A DNA stretch of 64,000 nt, taken from contig NZ_LMFB01000009.1 of NCBI RefSeq assembly GCF_001426685.1, forward strand, positions 413,140-477,139. The letters run 5' to 3'. Each line of letters opens with the position of its first letter. The first letter of the stretch is position 1. Under the pieces are notes generated by a model. That model saw only the letters and a list, made by a program, of their open reading frames with translations, had not been told where the DNA came from and searched no databases. Positions 1 to 8,808 of this stretch are shown piece by piece. This DNA is from Rhizobium sp. Root483D2. GTDB lineage: Bacteria > Pseudomonadota > Alphaproteobacteria > Rhizobiales > Rhizobiaceae. A program made the position numbers and the translations under genes.

Positions 1-966
1 CTAGGCTGCACGCGAGCGCCTCCGAAGCACGAGATAAAGGAAGAAGGCGCTTCCGAGCACGCCAAGCACATTGCCGACCGGGATTTCGAAGGGCGCGATG
101 ACCAGGCGGCCGACCATGTCGCAGGTAAGCACGAGCCCCGCTCCACAGATCGCGACCCAAGGCAGCGAGCGCCGCAGCCTGTCCCCCATCACCATGGCGA
201 CGACATTGGGGACGATGAGGCCGAGGAACGGCACCATGCCGACGGTCACCACCACGGCGGCCGTGACCATCGAGACGATGACGAGACCGAATGCGACGAC
301 GCGGCCGTAGTTGACGCCGAGATTGGTGGCGAAAGCCTCGCCCATGCCGATGACGGTGAAACGGTCGGCTGCGGCATAGGCGAGCGCCGTTAACCCCAGT
401 GTGAGCCACAGAAGCTCGTAGCGCCCGCGCAGAACGGCGGAAAAGTCGCCGGTTGTCCAGGCGCCCAGCGACTGCATCATGTCGTAGCGATAGGCAAAGA
501 AGGTCGTGATGGCATTGATGATGCCGCCGAGCATGATACCGACAAGCGGCACCATCAGCGGTGTGCGCAGTGGAATGCGGCTGAGGATCAACAGAAACAG
601 GCTGGTACCGGCCAGTGCGAAGAGTGTCGCAACCAGCATCTTCACGGAAACCGGCAATTCCGGCGCCAAAAGCAGCACGAAGAGGATACCGAGACCGGCG
701 GATTCCACCGTGCCGGCGGTCGACGGTTCGACAAAGCGGTTGCGCGCCAGCATCTGCATGATCGTGCCGCACACGGCCATGCCGGCGCCGGCAAAGATCA
801 GCGCCAGCGTGCGCGGGATGCGGACCTCGACAAGCACCAGCCGCGCAGTCGCATTCTCTCCGGATAGGAGGCCGGACAGCGAAATGTCGCTGACGCCGAT
901 AAGGACGCTCGCGACCGACAGCAGCAACAGGGCTGTAAAGGCAAAGAAATATTTCAAAACGCGCAT
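1..966 (-). CDS. Iron-siderophore ABC transporter permease (FecCD family)
   Basis: Inner-membrane permease of an iron-chelate importer. The 321-residue product is almost entirely hydrophobic, with about nine to ten membrane segments. It carries FecCD-family patterns: an early R-I-P-R-T-L segment followed by G-A-G-M-A-V-C-G-T-I-M-Q, and a late G-x-V-P-F-L-G-L-I-V-P-N-V-V segment that contacts the ATPase. I start it at the ATG of MRVLKYF rather than further upstream, because the longer reading adds an Arg/His-rich tail with no membrane character. It follows the periplasmic binding protein gene on the same strand. A second permease and an ATPase would be expected beyond the left edge. Subfamily by resemblance is FatD/CeuB-like; the substrate cannot be fixed from sequence. 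Confidence 0.9.
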   Translation of the reverse strand: MRVLKYFFAFTALLLLSVASVLIGVSDISLSGLLSGENATARLVLVEVRIPRTLALIFAGAGMAVCGTIMQMLARNRFVEPSTAGTVESAGLGILFVLLLAPELPVSVKMLVATLFALAGTSLFLLILSRIPLRTPLMVPLVGIMLGGIINAITTFFAYRYDMMQSLGAWTTGDFSAVLRGRYELLWLTLGLTALAYAAADRFTVIGMGEAFATNLGVNYGRVVAFGLVIVSMVTAAVVVTVGMVPFLGLIVPNVVAMVMGDRLRRSLPWVAICGAGLVLTCDMVGRLVIAPFEIPVGNVLGVLGSAFFLYLVLRRRSRAA

Positions 967-1013
967 GCACCAGTGATGTCGATGGGAGGCCGTAGCCGGC
1001 CCCCCGTCAGTTT

Positions 1014-1937
1014 TCAATCCTTGCTGAACGCTGTTGTCAACTGATCGACCGTGCGCTGCATGGCGGAGATGCCGCTGCCGACCAGATACCAGGCGCCGGA
1101 ATCGACATAGACGAGATGACCGGCCTGCCATGCCTTGGTCTTGCGCACGATTTCGTTGTCGAGAAACTGCGCGGCGGCAACGCCTTCGTCGCCGATTGCG
1201 GCGTCGCGGTCGAGGACGATGAGCCAGTCCGGATTGGTCTCCAGGATATATTCGAACGAAACCGCCTGGCCGTGGCCGCCGGCCTGCGGGGTTTCCGCCG
1301 CCGGCGCGATGCCATAGACGCTGTGGATCATGCCGAAACGGGAGCCGGGACCAAAAGCGCTGATCTTTCCACCGGCCGTCAGGATGAACAGGCCCGTGCC
1401 CTTGCCGTTTGCAAGTGTCTTGAGACCGTCAACCGAACTATCAAGCTTGGCAAGGAGAGCATCAGCCTGCGGTTTCTTGTCAAACAGGCCACCAAGTGTC
1501 TCCACATTGGCCTTTGCTTCGGGGAAGAAGTTTTTCGCATCCACGGAAAGGTCGATGGTCGGTGCGATCTTGGCGAGTTCCGCATATTTGCCGGACGAGC
1601 GGCCAGCAACGATGATGAGGTCCGGTTCGGCGGCATTGACCGCCTCATAATCCGGTTCGAACAGCGTGCCGGCTTTCAGGTATTTGGCGTCATTAAAGCT
1701 CTTCAGATAGTCCGGTTTGGGGCCGCTGGGCACGCCGGCGACTTCGACGCCGAGCGCTGTGAGCGTGTCGAGCGAGGCTAGATCGAAGACGAGAATTTTT
1801 TCCGGCTTGGCGGGCAATGCCGTTTCGCCCTGTTTGTGCTTGATGACGATATCGGCCGCAACAGACGCGCTGCCGAAGGCGGCGGCCGCTGTGAAGGCAA
1901 GTGCTGCAAGCAGCGATGCGGGCTTGAAGAAACTCAT
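1014..1937 (-). CDS. Siderophore ABC transporter periplasmic binding protein (FatB/CeuE-like)
   Basis: Binds a ferric chelate in the periplasm and passes it to the adjacent FecCD permease. The 307-residue protein begins with a Sec signal peptide (MSFFKPASLLAALAF, cleavage near A-S-V-A-A). Two lobes follow that match class III binding proteins: a P-E-K-I-L-V-F-D-L-A-S-L-D-T-L-T-A-L-G segment at about residues 35-55, an E-P-D-L-I-I-V-A-G-R-S-S segment near 100, and N-P-D-W-L-I-V-L-D-R-D near 230. The chosen start has an AGGGAG-type ribosome site about ten bases upstream. The upstream in-frame extension of 13 Arg-rich residues would spoil the signal peptide. No lipobox is visible, so it is probably a soluble periplasmic protein. 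Confidence 0.9.
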   Translation of the reverse strand: MSFFKPASLLAALAFTAAAAFGSASVAADIVIKHKQGETALPAKPEKILVFDLASLDTLTALGVEVAGVPSGPKPDYLKSFNDAKYLKAGTLFEPDYEAVNAAEPDLIIVAGRSSGKYAELAKIAPTIDLSVDAKNFFPEAKANVETLGGLFDKKPQADALLAKLDSSVDGLKTLANGKGTGLFILTAGGKISAFGPGSRFGMIHSVYGIAPAAETPQAGGHGQAVSFEYILETNPDWLIVLDRDAAIGDEGVAAAQFLDNEIVRKTKAWQAGHLVYVDSGAWYLVGSGISAMQRTVDQLTTAFSKD

Positions 1938-2010
1938 GCGATAACTCCCTTGGCCTCGTCGAGACCGCCATTCCATGAAGAGAAGCGCGGGGAAACCCCG
2001 CGCTTGATGT

Positions 2011-4119
2011 TTAGAACTGCGTTTTCATGCTGATCCAGAGCCGGCGGCCCTCCATCACCGTATTGAAATCCGTCGCTTCCACCTTCTTGTCCAAGATGTT
2101 GTAAACGGCGGCATTCAGCGTCACCGTATCGTTGACTGCATATTGCAGGCCGAAATCGAGCGTCGCATAGGGGTCGTATTTGCGGCCCGGCTGACCGTTG
2201 ATGGTCACAGCCTTGCCGTTGGTGCCGATGCGGGCACCGGCTGCAATCTCAGAACCGTGATAATTGGCGCTCGTCCAGGTCGTCAAGCCCTCGATGCCGG
2301 TCGTCCAGTCGGCGCGGATATTGGCCGTATGCTCCGGCGTGCGGGCGAGCGGAAAGCCTGAATAGAGGCCAGTCTTCTGCTCCGACTTGGTATAGGTGTA
2401 GCTTGCCCGCAGCGAAAGATCCGGCGTCGCATGCCAGGTGGCAGCCAGTTCGACGCCCTGCATCACGGCGTCATCCATATTGTAGTTGTACCAGAGGCGA
2501 TAGTTCGGGTCCTCGTCCCAGCGGGCCGGGGTGCCATCGGCGTTCAGTACCATGGCATTGCCGATCTTGTCCTTGAAGTCGGTATAGAAATAAGTGCCGC
2601 TCAAAAGGACGTCGCCATTATCCCAGATGGCGCCAAGTTCGTAGCTGGTGCTGCTCTCGGCCTTGAGGTTCGGATCGCCGATGATGACGCCGCAGGTGCC
2701 GGCCGGGCCATAGGTGCAGCCGCCGCCGCCGGTGGTCATGGCATAGCCCGGCGCGATCTGGCGGATTTCCGGCGCACGGAAGCCTGTCGATACGCCACCC
2801 TTCACCGTCAGTTCGTTCGTCGCATTCCAAACGCCGTAGAGACGCGGGCTGAAATGGGAGCCGTACTGTTCGTGGTGATCCATGCGCAGGCCGCCGGTCA
2901 GTGCAAAGTCATCGACCATGCGCCATTCGTCTTCCGCAAAAAGCGCCCATTGCGTTGCGGAAAACGTCTCTGTTTGACCTGAGCGGCGGCCGGGGTTCTG
3001 GTCGTTCAACCGCGCTTCGAAATACTGGCCACCGGTGACCAGCGTGTGTTCACCCAGCAGATCGAAGGGCGTGGTGAACTTTCCGTCGATGACGGTGTTG
3101 CGGATTTCCGGTCTGCGAGGATCGAGATCGTAGCGTCCGGAAACCGGGTTATAAGTATAAGCGTCGCGTTGGCCCCATTCCTGTTGAATGGAAAAATCGG
3201 AGGTGGTCGGCCCCCAACGGCCGGTATGGGACAGCGACCAGCGGTCGCGTGAATTGACCCGGTAGGCTTCGTTATCTCCAACATCCAGCGTGTTGCCGAT
3301 CGTTTCGTTGCGGCGTATGCGCTGGCGTCCGCCTTCCAGGGCGATGTCGTGATCTTCGTTCGGCGTCCAGGTCAGGCGGCCTGAAAGGTCGAAATCCTTG
3401 GCGCCGAGAACGCCGCCGAGCAGTTCGTCTTCGCCCCGGCGATATCCGCTTCCCCAAAGCTGAAGGCCGAGCGTATCCTGAATAAGCGGACCGTTCGCAT
3501 ACCAGGAGACCTTGCCGCTATCGCCAAAGCGGGAATGTTGCTGGAGCGTGCCTTCCGTGGTGACGGAGCCCGACCAGGCGGTGCCGATCTTGCGGGTGAT
3601 GATGTTGATGACGCCGCCCATGGCATCGGAGCCATAGAGCGAGGACATCGGCCCCCTCACGACCTCGATGCGCTCGATCGCCGAAAGCGGCGGAATGAAG
3701 CTCTGCTCATAACCGGCGCTGCCGTTCGGGCGCGCATCGCGGGTGCCCTGGCGTTTGCCGTCCACCAGAATCAGCGTGTAGGTGCCCGGCAAGCCACGAA
3801 TGAAGATGTCTCTTTCGTTGGCGGTGCCGGTCACCGACACGCCCTGAACCTCGCGCAGCGCGTCGGTCAAGTCGCGGAAAGAGCCCTTTTCCAGCTCTTC
3901 ACGCGTGACGACGGTAATGCTTGCGGGCGCTTCCTTGACGCTCTGCTCGAAACCGCTGGCGGTGACGACGATCTGCTCCAGAGCGGTGGCTTCTTCCTGA
4001 GCCTGTGCGAATGCGCAAGCCGGTGCCATCAACGCCGTGGCTGTCATCAGGATGGCACAATGCTGCCGGGTTCGTCCGCCTTGATGCGGATTGTCTTTTG
4101 TCGTTGTCACGTCCGTCAT
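2011..4119 (-). CDS. TonB-dependent ferric-siderophore receptor
   Basis: Outer-membrane gated channel for a ferric siderophore (or haem-like chelate). After a signal region ending near A-C-A-F-A-Q-A there is a TonB-box-like E-Q-I-V-V-T-A-S. The plug domain spans roughly residues 50-165 and includes I-F-I-R-G-L-P-G-T-Y-T-L-I-L-V-D-G-K and R-I-E-V-V-R-G-P-M-S-S-L-Y-G-S-D-A-M-G-G-V-I-N. A beta-barrel of about 500 residues follows, ending in a C-terminal phenylalanine as expected for BamA-assembled proteins. I prefer the ATG at 4119 over the one seven codons upstream because a GGGGGC ribosome site lies just before it. It heads the minus-strand uptake operon and is divergent from the LysR-TrpD fusion gene, with an Irr-like box between them. 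Confidence 0.93.
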   Translation of the reverse strand: MTDVTTTKDNPHQGGRTRQHCAILMTATALMAPACAFAQAQEEATALEQIVVTASGFEQSVKEAPASITVVTREELEKGSFRDLTDALREVQGVSVTGTANERDIFIRGLPGTYTLILVDGKRQGTRDARPNGSAGYEQSFIPPLSAIERIEVVRGPMSSLYGSDAMGGVINIITRKIGTAWSGSVTTEGTLQQHSRFGDSGKVSWYANGPLIQDTLGLQLWGSGYRRGEDELLGGVLGAKDFDLSGRLTWTPNEDHDIALEGGRQRIRRNETIGNTLDVGDNEAYRVNSRDRWSLSHTGRWGPTTSDFSIQQEWGQRDAYTYNPVSGRYDLDPRRPEIRNTVIDGKFTTPFDLLGEHTLVTGGQYFEARLNDQNPGRRSGQTETFSATQWALFAEDEWRMVDDFALTGGLRMDHHEQYGSHFSPRLYGVWNATNELTVKGGVSTGFRAPEIRQIAPGYAMTTGGGGCTYGPAGTCGVIIGDPNLKAESSTSYELGAIWDNGDVLLSGTYFYTDFKDKIGNAMVLNADGTPARWDEDPNYRLWYNYNMDDAVMQGVELAATWHATPDLSLRASYTYTKSEQKTGLYSGFPLARTPEHTANIRADWTTGIEGLTTWTSANYHGSEIAAGARIGTNGKAVTINGQPGRKYDPYATLDFGLQYAVNDTVTLNAAVYNILDKKVEATDFNTVMEGRRLWISMKTQF

Positions 4120-4219
4120 GGATGCCCCCTGCATTAACATCTGTGTTATTCCTCGTGGTCTTAACTTGAGGAAACCGTTCCACTTATGTAGTCGGTATAC
4201 GGGCGGTCAATGACGATGA

Positions 4220-4236
4220 TTTCGAATGGTTCTAAA
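4220..4236. promoter_or_regulatory. Irr/ICE-like iron-control palindrome
   Basis: TTTCGAA-TGG-TTCTAAA is an inverted repeat of two 7-mers separated by 3 bases with one mismatch. It resembles the rhizobial iron control element bound by Irr (TTTAGAA-N3-TTCTAAA, from memory). It lies about 100 bases upstream of the TonB-receptor start, in the divergent intergenic region. It overlaps the first possible ATG of the neighbouring rightward gene (4226), which argues that the gene really starts downstream at 4289. Confidence 0.5.
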
Positions 4237-4288
4237 TTCGAATTATCGCAACTTGCAGAGGCTGGACGGCGTGAAATCGGATGGTGAC

Positions 4289-5749
4289 ATGGCAGAAGCG
4301 AACGGCGAAGACGGTGCAGGAAAACTGGACCGTCCAAACCAGTTGCGCCTGCTCGTGGTCTTCGATGCGCTGTTGCGGGAAGGGAGCGTTGGGAAGGCCG
4401 CCGCCGGTCTTGGTCTGCAAAGTTCGGCGGTCAGCCGCATGCTGGGGCAATTGCGCGACATGTATGGTGACCCGCTTTTTGTGCGCACGGCAAAGGGCCT
4501 GGTGCCGACGCCGCTCGCCGAGGGGCTGCGGCTGCGCCTGCGGGCGCTGGCTGCCGAAACCGAGCAGCTGATCCTTGCGCCGCTTGCCATGCCGGTTTCG
4601 GGCGCGCCAGCGGTTGCCGACGGCTGGACACGATCGCCGCTGATCGCCGCGCCGCCGCTTGCCGTGCGCCGAAGCGCACTTTTGCAAGGCGAGCCTCCAC
4701 CGGAAGCATTCGCCCGCAAGCTCGCCCGCATCGGCCATAATGCAGAGCCGCAAAAACGGCTTGCGAAATACATCGCCACCGCCGGAAACGGCATCGGCCG
4801 AAGCCGTCCGCTGACGATAGAAGAGGCCGAAGACGCACTGGCGATCGTGCTTGCGGGCGAGGCCGATCCGGTGCAGGCCGGCGCGCTTCTGGCCATCTTG
4901 CAATACCGGGGTGCGAGCGCTGCGGAGATGGCGGGCTTCGTGAAAGCCTTGCGCCGCCATGTCGGTGCCTATGCGCCATCCGATGGCCTGGCCGATCTGG
5001 ACTGGCCGGCCTATCTTTCGCCAAGGCTCCGAAGCCCGCCGTGGTTCCTGCATGCGGCAAGACTGGTCGCCCAGGCCGGATACAGGGTCATCCTGCACGG
5101 TCATTTTGGTCATGGACCCGATGCCGGCAAGCTCGAACTGGCAGCCGAAACCGCCAGCATTCCGGTTTGCGCATCTCTGAGTGAGGCAAAGCTGGCGCTT
5201 GCCAACCGTTCGATCGCCTATCTGCCAATCGGCGCAGCCTCGCCCCAGATCCAGAGCCTGTTCGGGCTGTATTCCATTCTGGAAATGCGCCTGCCGGTCA
5301 ATGCGGTCGTGCGGCTGTTGAACCCGCTGGGCGCGCCGGCAAGCCTGCTCGGCGTCACGCTGTCCTCGCAGCGCGATATCATGCGCGATACGGCGATGCT
5401 GCTCGGCGTCCACGATATGTCGATCCTCGGCGGCAATCGCGATTTCGCGGAGGCCACGCCGTTTCGCGCAACGGAACTTTATAGACTGGTGGGCGGCGAG
5501 CCATTCGATACGCGCATTGCCGCGCGCCGGAATATCGCGGCGGTGACCCCGCCCGTTGCCTATACCAGCCGTGAATATTGGAATGCGGTGTGGACCGGTG
5601 CTGCGCGCGATGATGCAGCTGTGGCGGTCATTGTGGATACGGCTGCAGCCGCCTTGCTGACGATGCCAGCCTGCCCGCTGCAATCGTTCGACGCCGCGAG
5701 GGCGGCAGCCTCAACGCTGTGGAGCGAACGCGGGATGGCCAAAGCTTAG
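4289..5749 (+). CDS. LysR-type HTH fused to a TrpD2/YbiB-like glycosyltransferase-fold protein
   Basis: About 486 residues in two parts. Residues about 18-90 are a LysR-family winged helix (L-R-L-L-V-V-F-D-A-L-L-R-E-G-S-V, then S-S-A-V-S-R-M-L-G-Q-L-R, then P-L-F-V-R-T-A-K-G-L-V-P-T). The usual LysR effector domain is missing. From about residue 145 the protein instead resembles the anthranilate-phosphoribosyltransferase-like family of E. coli YbiB: a helical N-domain with E-E-A-E-D-A-L-A-I-V-L-A-G-E-A-D-P-V-Q-A-G-A-L-L-A-I-L followed by an alpha/beta domain. YbiB-type proteins bind nucleic acid and are not known to make tryptophan. The ATG at 4289 is preferred to 4226 because the latter falls inside an iron-box-like palindrome. 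Function is unknown: possibly a DNA-binding regulator sensing a phosphoribosyl-type ligand or nucleic acid. Confidence 0.75.
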   Translation: MAEANGEDGAGKLDRPNQLRLLVVFDALLREGSVGKAAAGLGLQSSAVSRMLGQLRDMYGDPLFVRTAKGLVPTPLAEGLRLRLRALAAETEQLILAPLAMPVSGAPAVADGWTRSPLIAAPPLAVRRSALLQGEPPPEAFARKLARIGHNAEPQKRLAKYIATAGNGIGRSRPLTIEEAEDALAIVLAGEADPVQAGALLAILQYRGASAAEMAGFVKALRRHVGAYAPSDGLADLDWPAYLSPRLRSPPWFLHAARLVAQAGYRVILHGHFGHGPDAGKLELAAETASIPVCASLSEAKLALANRSIAYLPIGAASPQIQSLFGLYSILEMRLPVNAVVRLLNPLGAPASLLGVTLSSQRDIMRDTAMLLGVHDMSILGGNRDFAEATPFRATELYRLVGGEPFDTRIAARRNIAAVTPPVAYTSREYWNAVWTGAARDDAAVAVIVDTAAAALLTMPACPLQSFDAARAAASTLWSERGMAKA

Positions 5750-5840
5750 ACCATTTTCCGTGCGTATTTCTCGCTGCTCTGCGCCAACTTAAAGACGCCG
5801 TGAGCGAGCCCAAACGATCAGAATCCACCAGACCGTGCGC

Positions 5841-7433
5841 TCATTTATGGACTGCCATATTGGGCTCATGCCTGGCGATATAGGCCAAGGCATCTGCGGC
5901 AGGCATGGCGCGGCCAAACAGATAGCCTTGTCCCTGCTGGCATCCCTGCGCCAGCAGCGCTGCGGCCTGTGAGGGCAGCTCGATGCCTTCGACGGTGACG
6001 TTCAGACCCAGTCCCTGGCTTAATCCCATCAGACCGCGGATCAGCGCGGAGGCTTCGGCATCCTCTTCCATCTTGTCGATAAAGCTCCGGTCGATCTTGA
6101 TCCGGTCGACCTTGAAATTGCGCAGATGGTAGAGGTTGGAATAGCCGGTGCCGAAATCATCCAGTGCAACGCGCACGCCCGCTTCGCGCAGGGCGCCGAC
6201 CACCTGTTGGGCGCCTTCGAGGTCCTGCACCAGCGCCGATTCCGTAATCTCGATTTCAAGCCTGTATGGGGGCAATCCGGCTTCTCCGAGAATGGAGAGA
6301 ATGCGCAAGCCCAGGGTCCGGTCTTTCAGTTGAGATGCCGAAATATTGAATGCCAAGGTCATATCGTTTGGCCATTGGCATGCCGCCTGCGCGGCCTGGC
6401 GCAGCAGATGGTCGGTCAGTTCGCTCATCAGACCGCAGCTTTCGGCGATGGGGATGAAGCGATCCGGCGGCACGTTGCCGAGTTCCGGGTGCTTCCAGCG
6501 GGCAAGAGCCTCGAACCCGGCAATATCGGCGGTTTGAAGATTCATCAACGGCTGGTAATGCGGCTGTATCGTCCCCTGTTTCAAGGCGGTGCGGAATTCA
6601 CGTTCGATCAGGTCGCGTTCGCGAACATGCGCATCCATGCCGGCTTCGAAAACGCAAAGCGCCGAACCGGGTTCGGCTTTGGCGCGGTAAAGGGCAATAT
6701 CCGCCTTGCGCATGATTTCGGGCGCGTCGCCGCCGTTTTGGGCCAGCAGCGTGATGCCAATGGCGACACCGATCTGATGCTGGATGGAACCGACGGTGAT
6801 TGGTTGGTCCAGCTCATGGATGACCCGCAGCGCAAGGGCCTTGGCGTCGTCTTCACCAGTTCCCAGATGCGCCAGGATCGCGAATTCGTCGCCGCCAAAC
6901 CGCGCCACCAGATCCTGTTGCCGGATCGCATGCTGCAGGCGTTTTGCGACATGAATGAGCACATCGTCACCCGCGCCATGCCCGTAGACATCGTTGACGC
7001 GCTTGAAATCGTTCAAATCCAAAAGCAGGACCGCGTGAAGCTCGTTCGCTCTGGAGCGTTTGGACAGGATGGCCTTGAGAGCTTCATCGAACTGGCGGCG
7101 GTTGGGCAATCCCGTCAGAGCATCCTGATGGGCAAGCCTGTGGGCGTGCGATTCCGCTTCGATCCGGCGCGCCACTTCGCGGCGCTGAAGAAAAACCACC
7201 CTCCAGCAGAGCAAAAGCAGGCCGCCCAACATGATCTGCGCAAGGATCAGCGCCTCGCCGAGATCGATGGCATGCTCGTGCACAGATTTGTCGGGGGCGT
7301 CCGAAAATATGTTATACTCATAAGCAGCGAAGATGGCGGCACCCAGCAGGAATGCAGCCAAAATAACCTCTTCCAGCATGGGCCAACGGCGCCTTGCTGC
7401 GGTGATGCGCGGTATTGCTGAGGAAATCTCCAT
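5841..7433 (-). CDS. Membrane GGDEF-EAL cyclic-di-GMP protein
   Basis: Probable bifunctional diguanylate cyclase/phosphodiesterase of 530 residues. Two N-terminal membrane helices (about 21-38 and 61-83) enclose a short periplasmic loop, followed by a short linker. The GGDEF domain has an intact G-G-D-E-F at 180-184 and an R-Q-Q-D inhibitory site at 171-174, five residues ahead of it. The EAL domain has E-A-L at 308-310 and D-D-F-G-T-G-Y-S at 425-432 (loop 6), so both catalytic sites look functional. No large sensor domain is present; the periplasmic loop of about 20 residues is too small for a typical ligand domain. It is a single gene between the LysR-TrpD fusion (convergent) and the unknown HTH gene (divergent). 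Confidence 0.93.
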   Translation of the reverse strand: MEISSAIPRITAARRRWPMLEEVILAAFLLGAAIFAAYEYNIFSDAPDKSVHEHAIDLGEALILAQIMLGGLLLLCWRVVFLQRREVARRIEAESHAHRLAHQDALTGLPNRRQFDEALKAILSKRSRANELHAVLLLDLNDFKRVNDVYGHGAGDDVLIHVAKRLQHAIRQQDLVARFGGDEFAILAHLGTGEDDAKALALRVIHELDQPITVGSIQHQIGVAIGITLLAQNGGDAPEIMRKADIALYRAKAEPGSALCVFEAGMDAHVRERDLIEREFRTALKQGTIQPHYQPLMNLQTADIAGFEALARWKHPELGNVPPDRFIPIAESCGLMSELTDHLLRQAAQAACQWPNDMTLAFNISASQLKDRTLGLRILSILGEAGLPPYRLEIEITESALVQDLEGAQQVVGALREAGVRVALDDFGTGYSNLYHLRNFKVDRIKIDRSFIDKMEEDAEASALIRGLMGLSQGLGLNVTVEGIELPSQAAALLAQGCQQGQGYLFGRAMPAADALAYIARHEPNMAVHK

Positions 7434-7815
7434 GGTTCAACCTGCCTGGTTTGCCGGAATTCTAGAACGGTAGACATTGCAAAACAGAAATCCAAAGACT
7501 CTCTCTCGCGTGTTTGGCAGGCCCTCCCCGATATCAAACAGGAATTTTGCGGACTGACATTAATGTATAATGTGCTAAAACACAATCGGACGTAGACTGG
7601 AATCCAGATCATCGCGCCGGACGGGGAGGCACGGTGCAAATTTCGGTGTGGACTTGCGCTGGCGCGAAACCAGCTCGGCGGCCGCAGCGCGCCGGTTCAT
7701 GCATCTGGCTTGCAACCTACATGCCGTGACCGAGAGTGGCCTTGCCGGAATTGGTTGCAGATGTGTATAGCGCAAGCCCGCCGATTGGGAATCAACGGAG
7801 TTCTATAGCAAGACC
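7434..7815. other. Divergent intergenic region with palindromes
   Basis: About 380 bases between the divergent GGDEF-EAL and HTH-like genes, with no convincing ORF. It holds a 17-base near-palindrome ACATTAATGTATAATGT at 7557-7573. A 7-base inverted repeat (TGCAACC at 7711-7717, GGTTGCA at 7753-7759) lies near the HTH gene. These are candidate operators, possibly autoregulatory, with no known matching regulator. Confidence 0.35.
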
Positions 7816-8760
7816 ATGAGTAGTTCTGACAAAGCCGGTGCTTTGAACATCGACGCGATCGATTTGCCGAAATGGTTTATTGACGACGCAAAGGCGGTGT
7901 ACCGGCATGACAATTTTCAGGCTGCGCTGCGGCTCTTCGCGCAGTTGTCGATCGAGATTTTTCACCGCAATTTCATGCTTGTCAGGGTTGTCAGCGAGGA
8001 AACCCGCTACATGATCGGCGCAGCACTGCTGGCCCTGTGTCTGAACAGGGATGCCTCCGATCCGAGCTCGGGCGCCACGCTGTCGAAATTGCGGCTGTTT
8101 TCGGCACAGAATAATCTCTCCGGCCCGAACCGGGTCTCCGCTCTCGTGGCCCTCATGGTGCATTCCGGCTATCTCCGCCAAGACAGTGTCAGCTTTGACC
8201 GGCGGGTGAAACGGCTGGAATTGACGGAGCGGGGACTGTCCCTTGCCCACTCCTTCACGGTCGCAATGCTGCGGCCACTGCAGCTCTTGTCCGAGAAACA
8301 CAAGTACGAAGATGTGCTGCATTCAAACCCGCGTTTTATCGGAAATTTCTACGCAGAAATCCTGCGGCTTTACGCTGAAGGTGGGCGGTTTGCCCCGAAA
8401 ATTCCGGTTTACAGCCTTTTTGTTGATCAGAATGGCGGACGGGAAATCCTGTTCATCTTGTGGCTTGCGCTGATAGACGCGGAGGCAGCAGGGCAGCGAA
8501 CGGTCTCGTGCTCCTATGGCGAAATCGCCCGCTCGCTCGGCGTTTCCCGCGGGCATGTGAGGCGGCTGATCGAAAGCAGCGAAAAAAACGGCCTCCTGAT
8601 CATTCAGGCGGCCGGTGGACGGTCCGTCGAGTTGCTGCCGAAATTTGTCGACCTGGTGGAAACCATGGCGGCGCTCGAATTCGCGCTTGTTTTGCGCGCT
8701 GCCGATGCAGCTGCGGCCGCTGTTCCCGCTGATGAACCGCCGGGTCCAATAGCACCGTAA
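7816..8760 (+). CDS. Uncharacterised winged-helix-like protein
   Basis: 314 residues, no signal peptide and no membrane segment. I do not recognise the family by name. Two parts look like winged helices. One, around residues 80-145, resembles a MarR-type DNA-binding core (L-S-G-P-N-R-V-S-A-L-V-A-L-M-V-H-S-G-Y-L then R-V-K-R-L-E-L-T-E-R-G). The second, around residues 230-275 (C-S-Y-G-E-I-A-R-S-L-G-V-S-R-G-H-V-R-R-L-I-E-S-S-E-K-N-G-L-L), is a textbook helix-turn-helix. The Ala/Pro-rich C-terminus looks disordered. It is a single gene followed by a terminator-like hairpin. It is most likely a transcription factor with two DNA-contacting modules. Confidence 0.7.
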   Translation: MSSSDKAGALNIDAIDLPKWFIDDAKAVYRHDNFQAALRLFAQLSIEIFHRNFMLVRVVSEETRYMIGAALLALCLNRDASDPSSGATLSKLRLFSAQNNLSGPNRVSALVALMVHSGYLRQDSVSFDRRVKRLELTERGLSLAHSFTVAMLRPLQLLSEKHKYEDVLHSNPRFIGNFYAEILRLYAEGGRFAPKIPVYSLFVDQNGGREILFILWLALIDAEAAGQRTVSCSYGEIARSLGVSRGHVRRLIESSEKNGLLIIQAAGGRSVELLPKFVDLVETMAALEFALVLRAADAAAAAVPADEPPGPIAP

Positions 8761-8779
8761 ATGTTCTGTTATTAATTCC

Positions 8780-8808
8780 AAACGCCTGGTTTTTCCGGGC
8801 GGTTTTTC
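8780..8808 (+). terminator. Rho-independent terminator after the HTH-like gene
   Basis: GCCTGG at 8784-8789 pairs with CCGGGC at 8795-8800 (one G-T pair) around a T-rich loop, followed by GGTTTTT. It sits about 25 bases after the stop codon at 8760. Confidence 0.55.
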
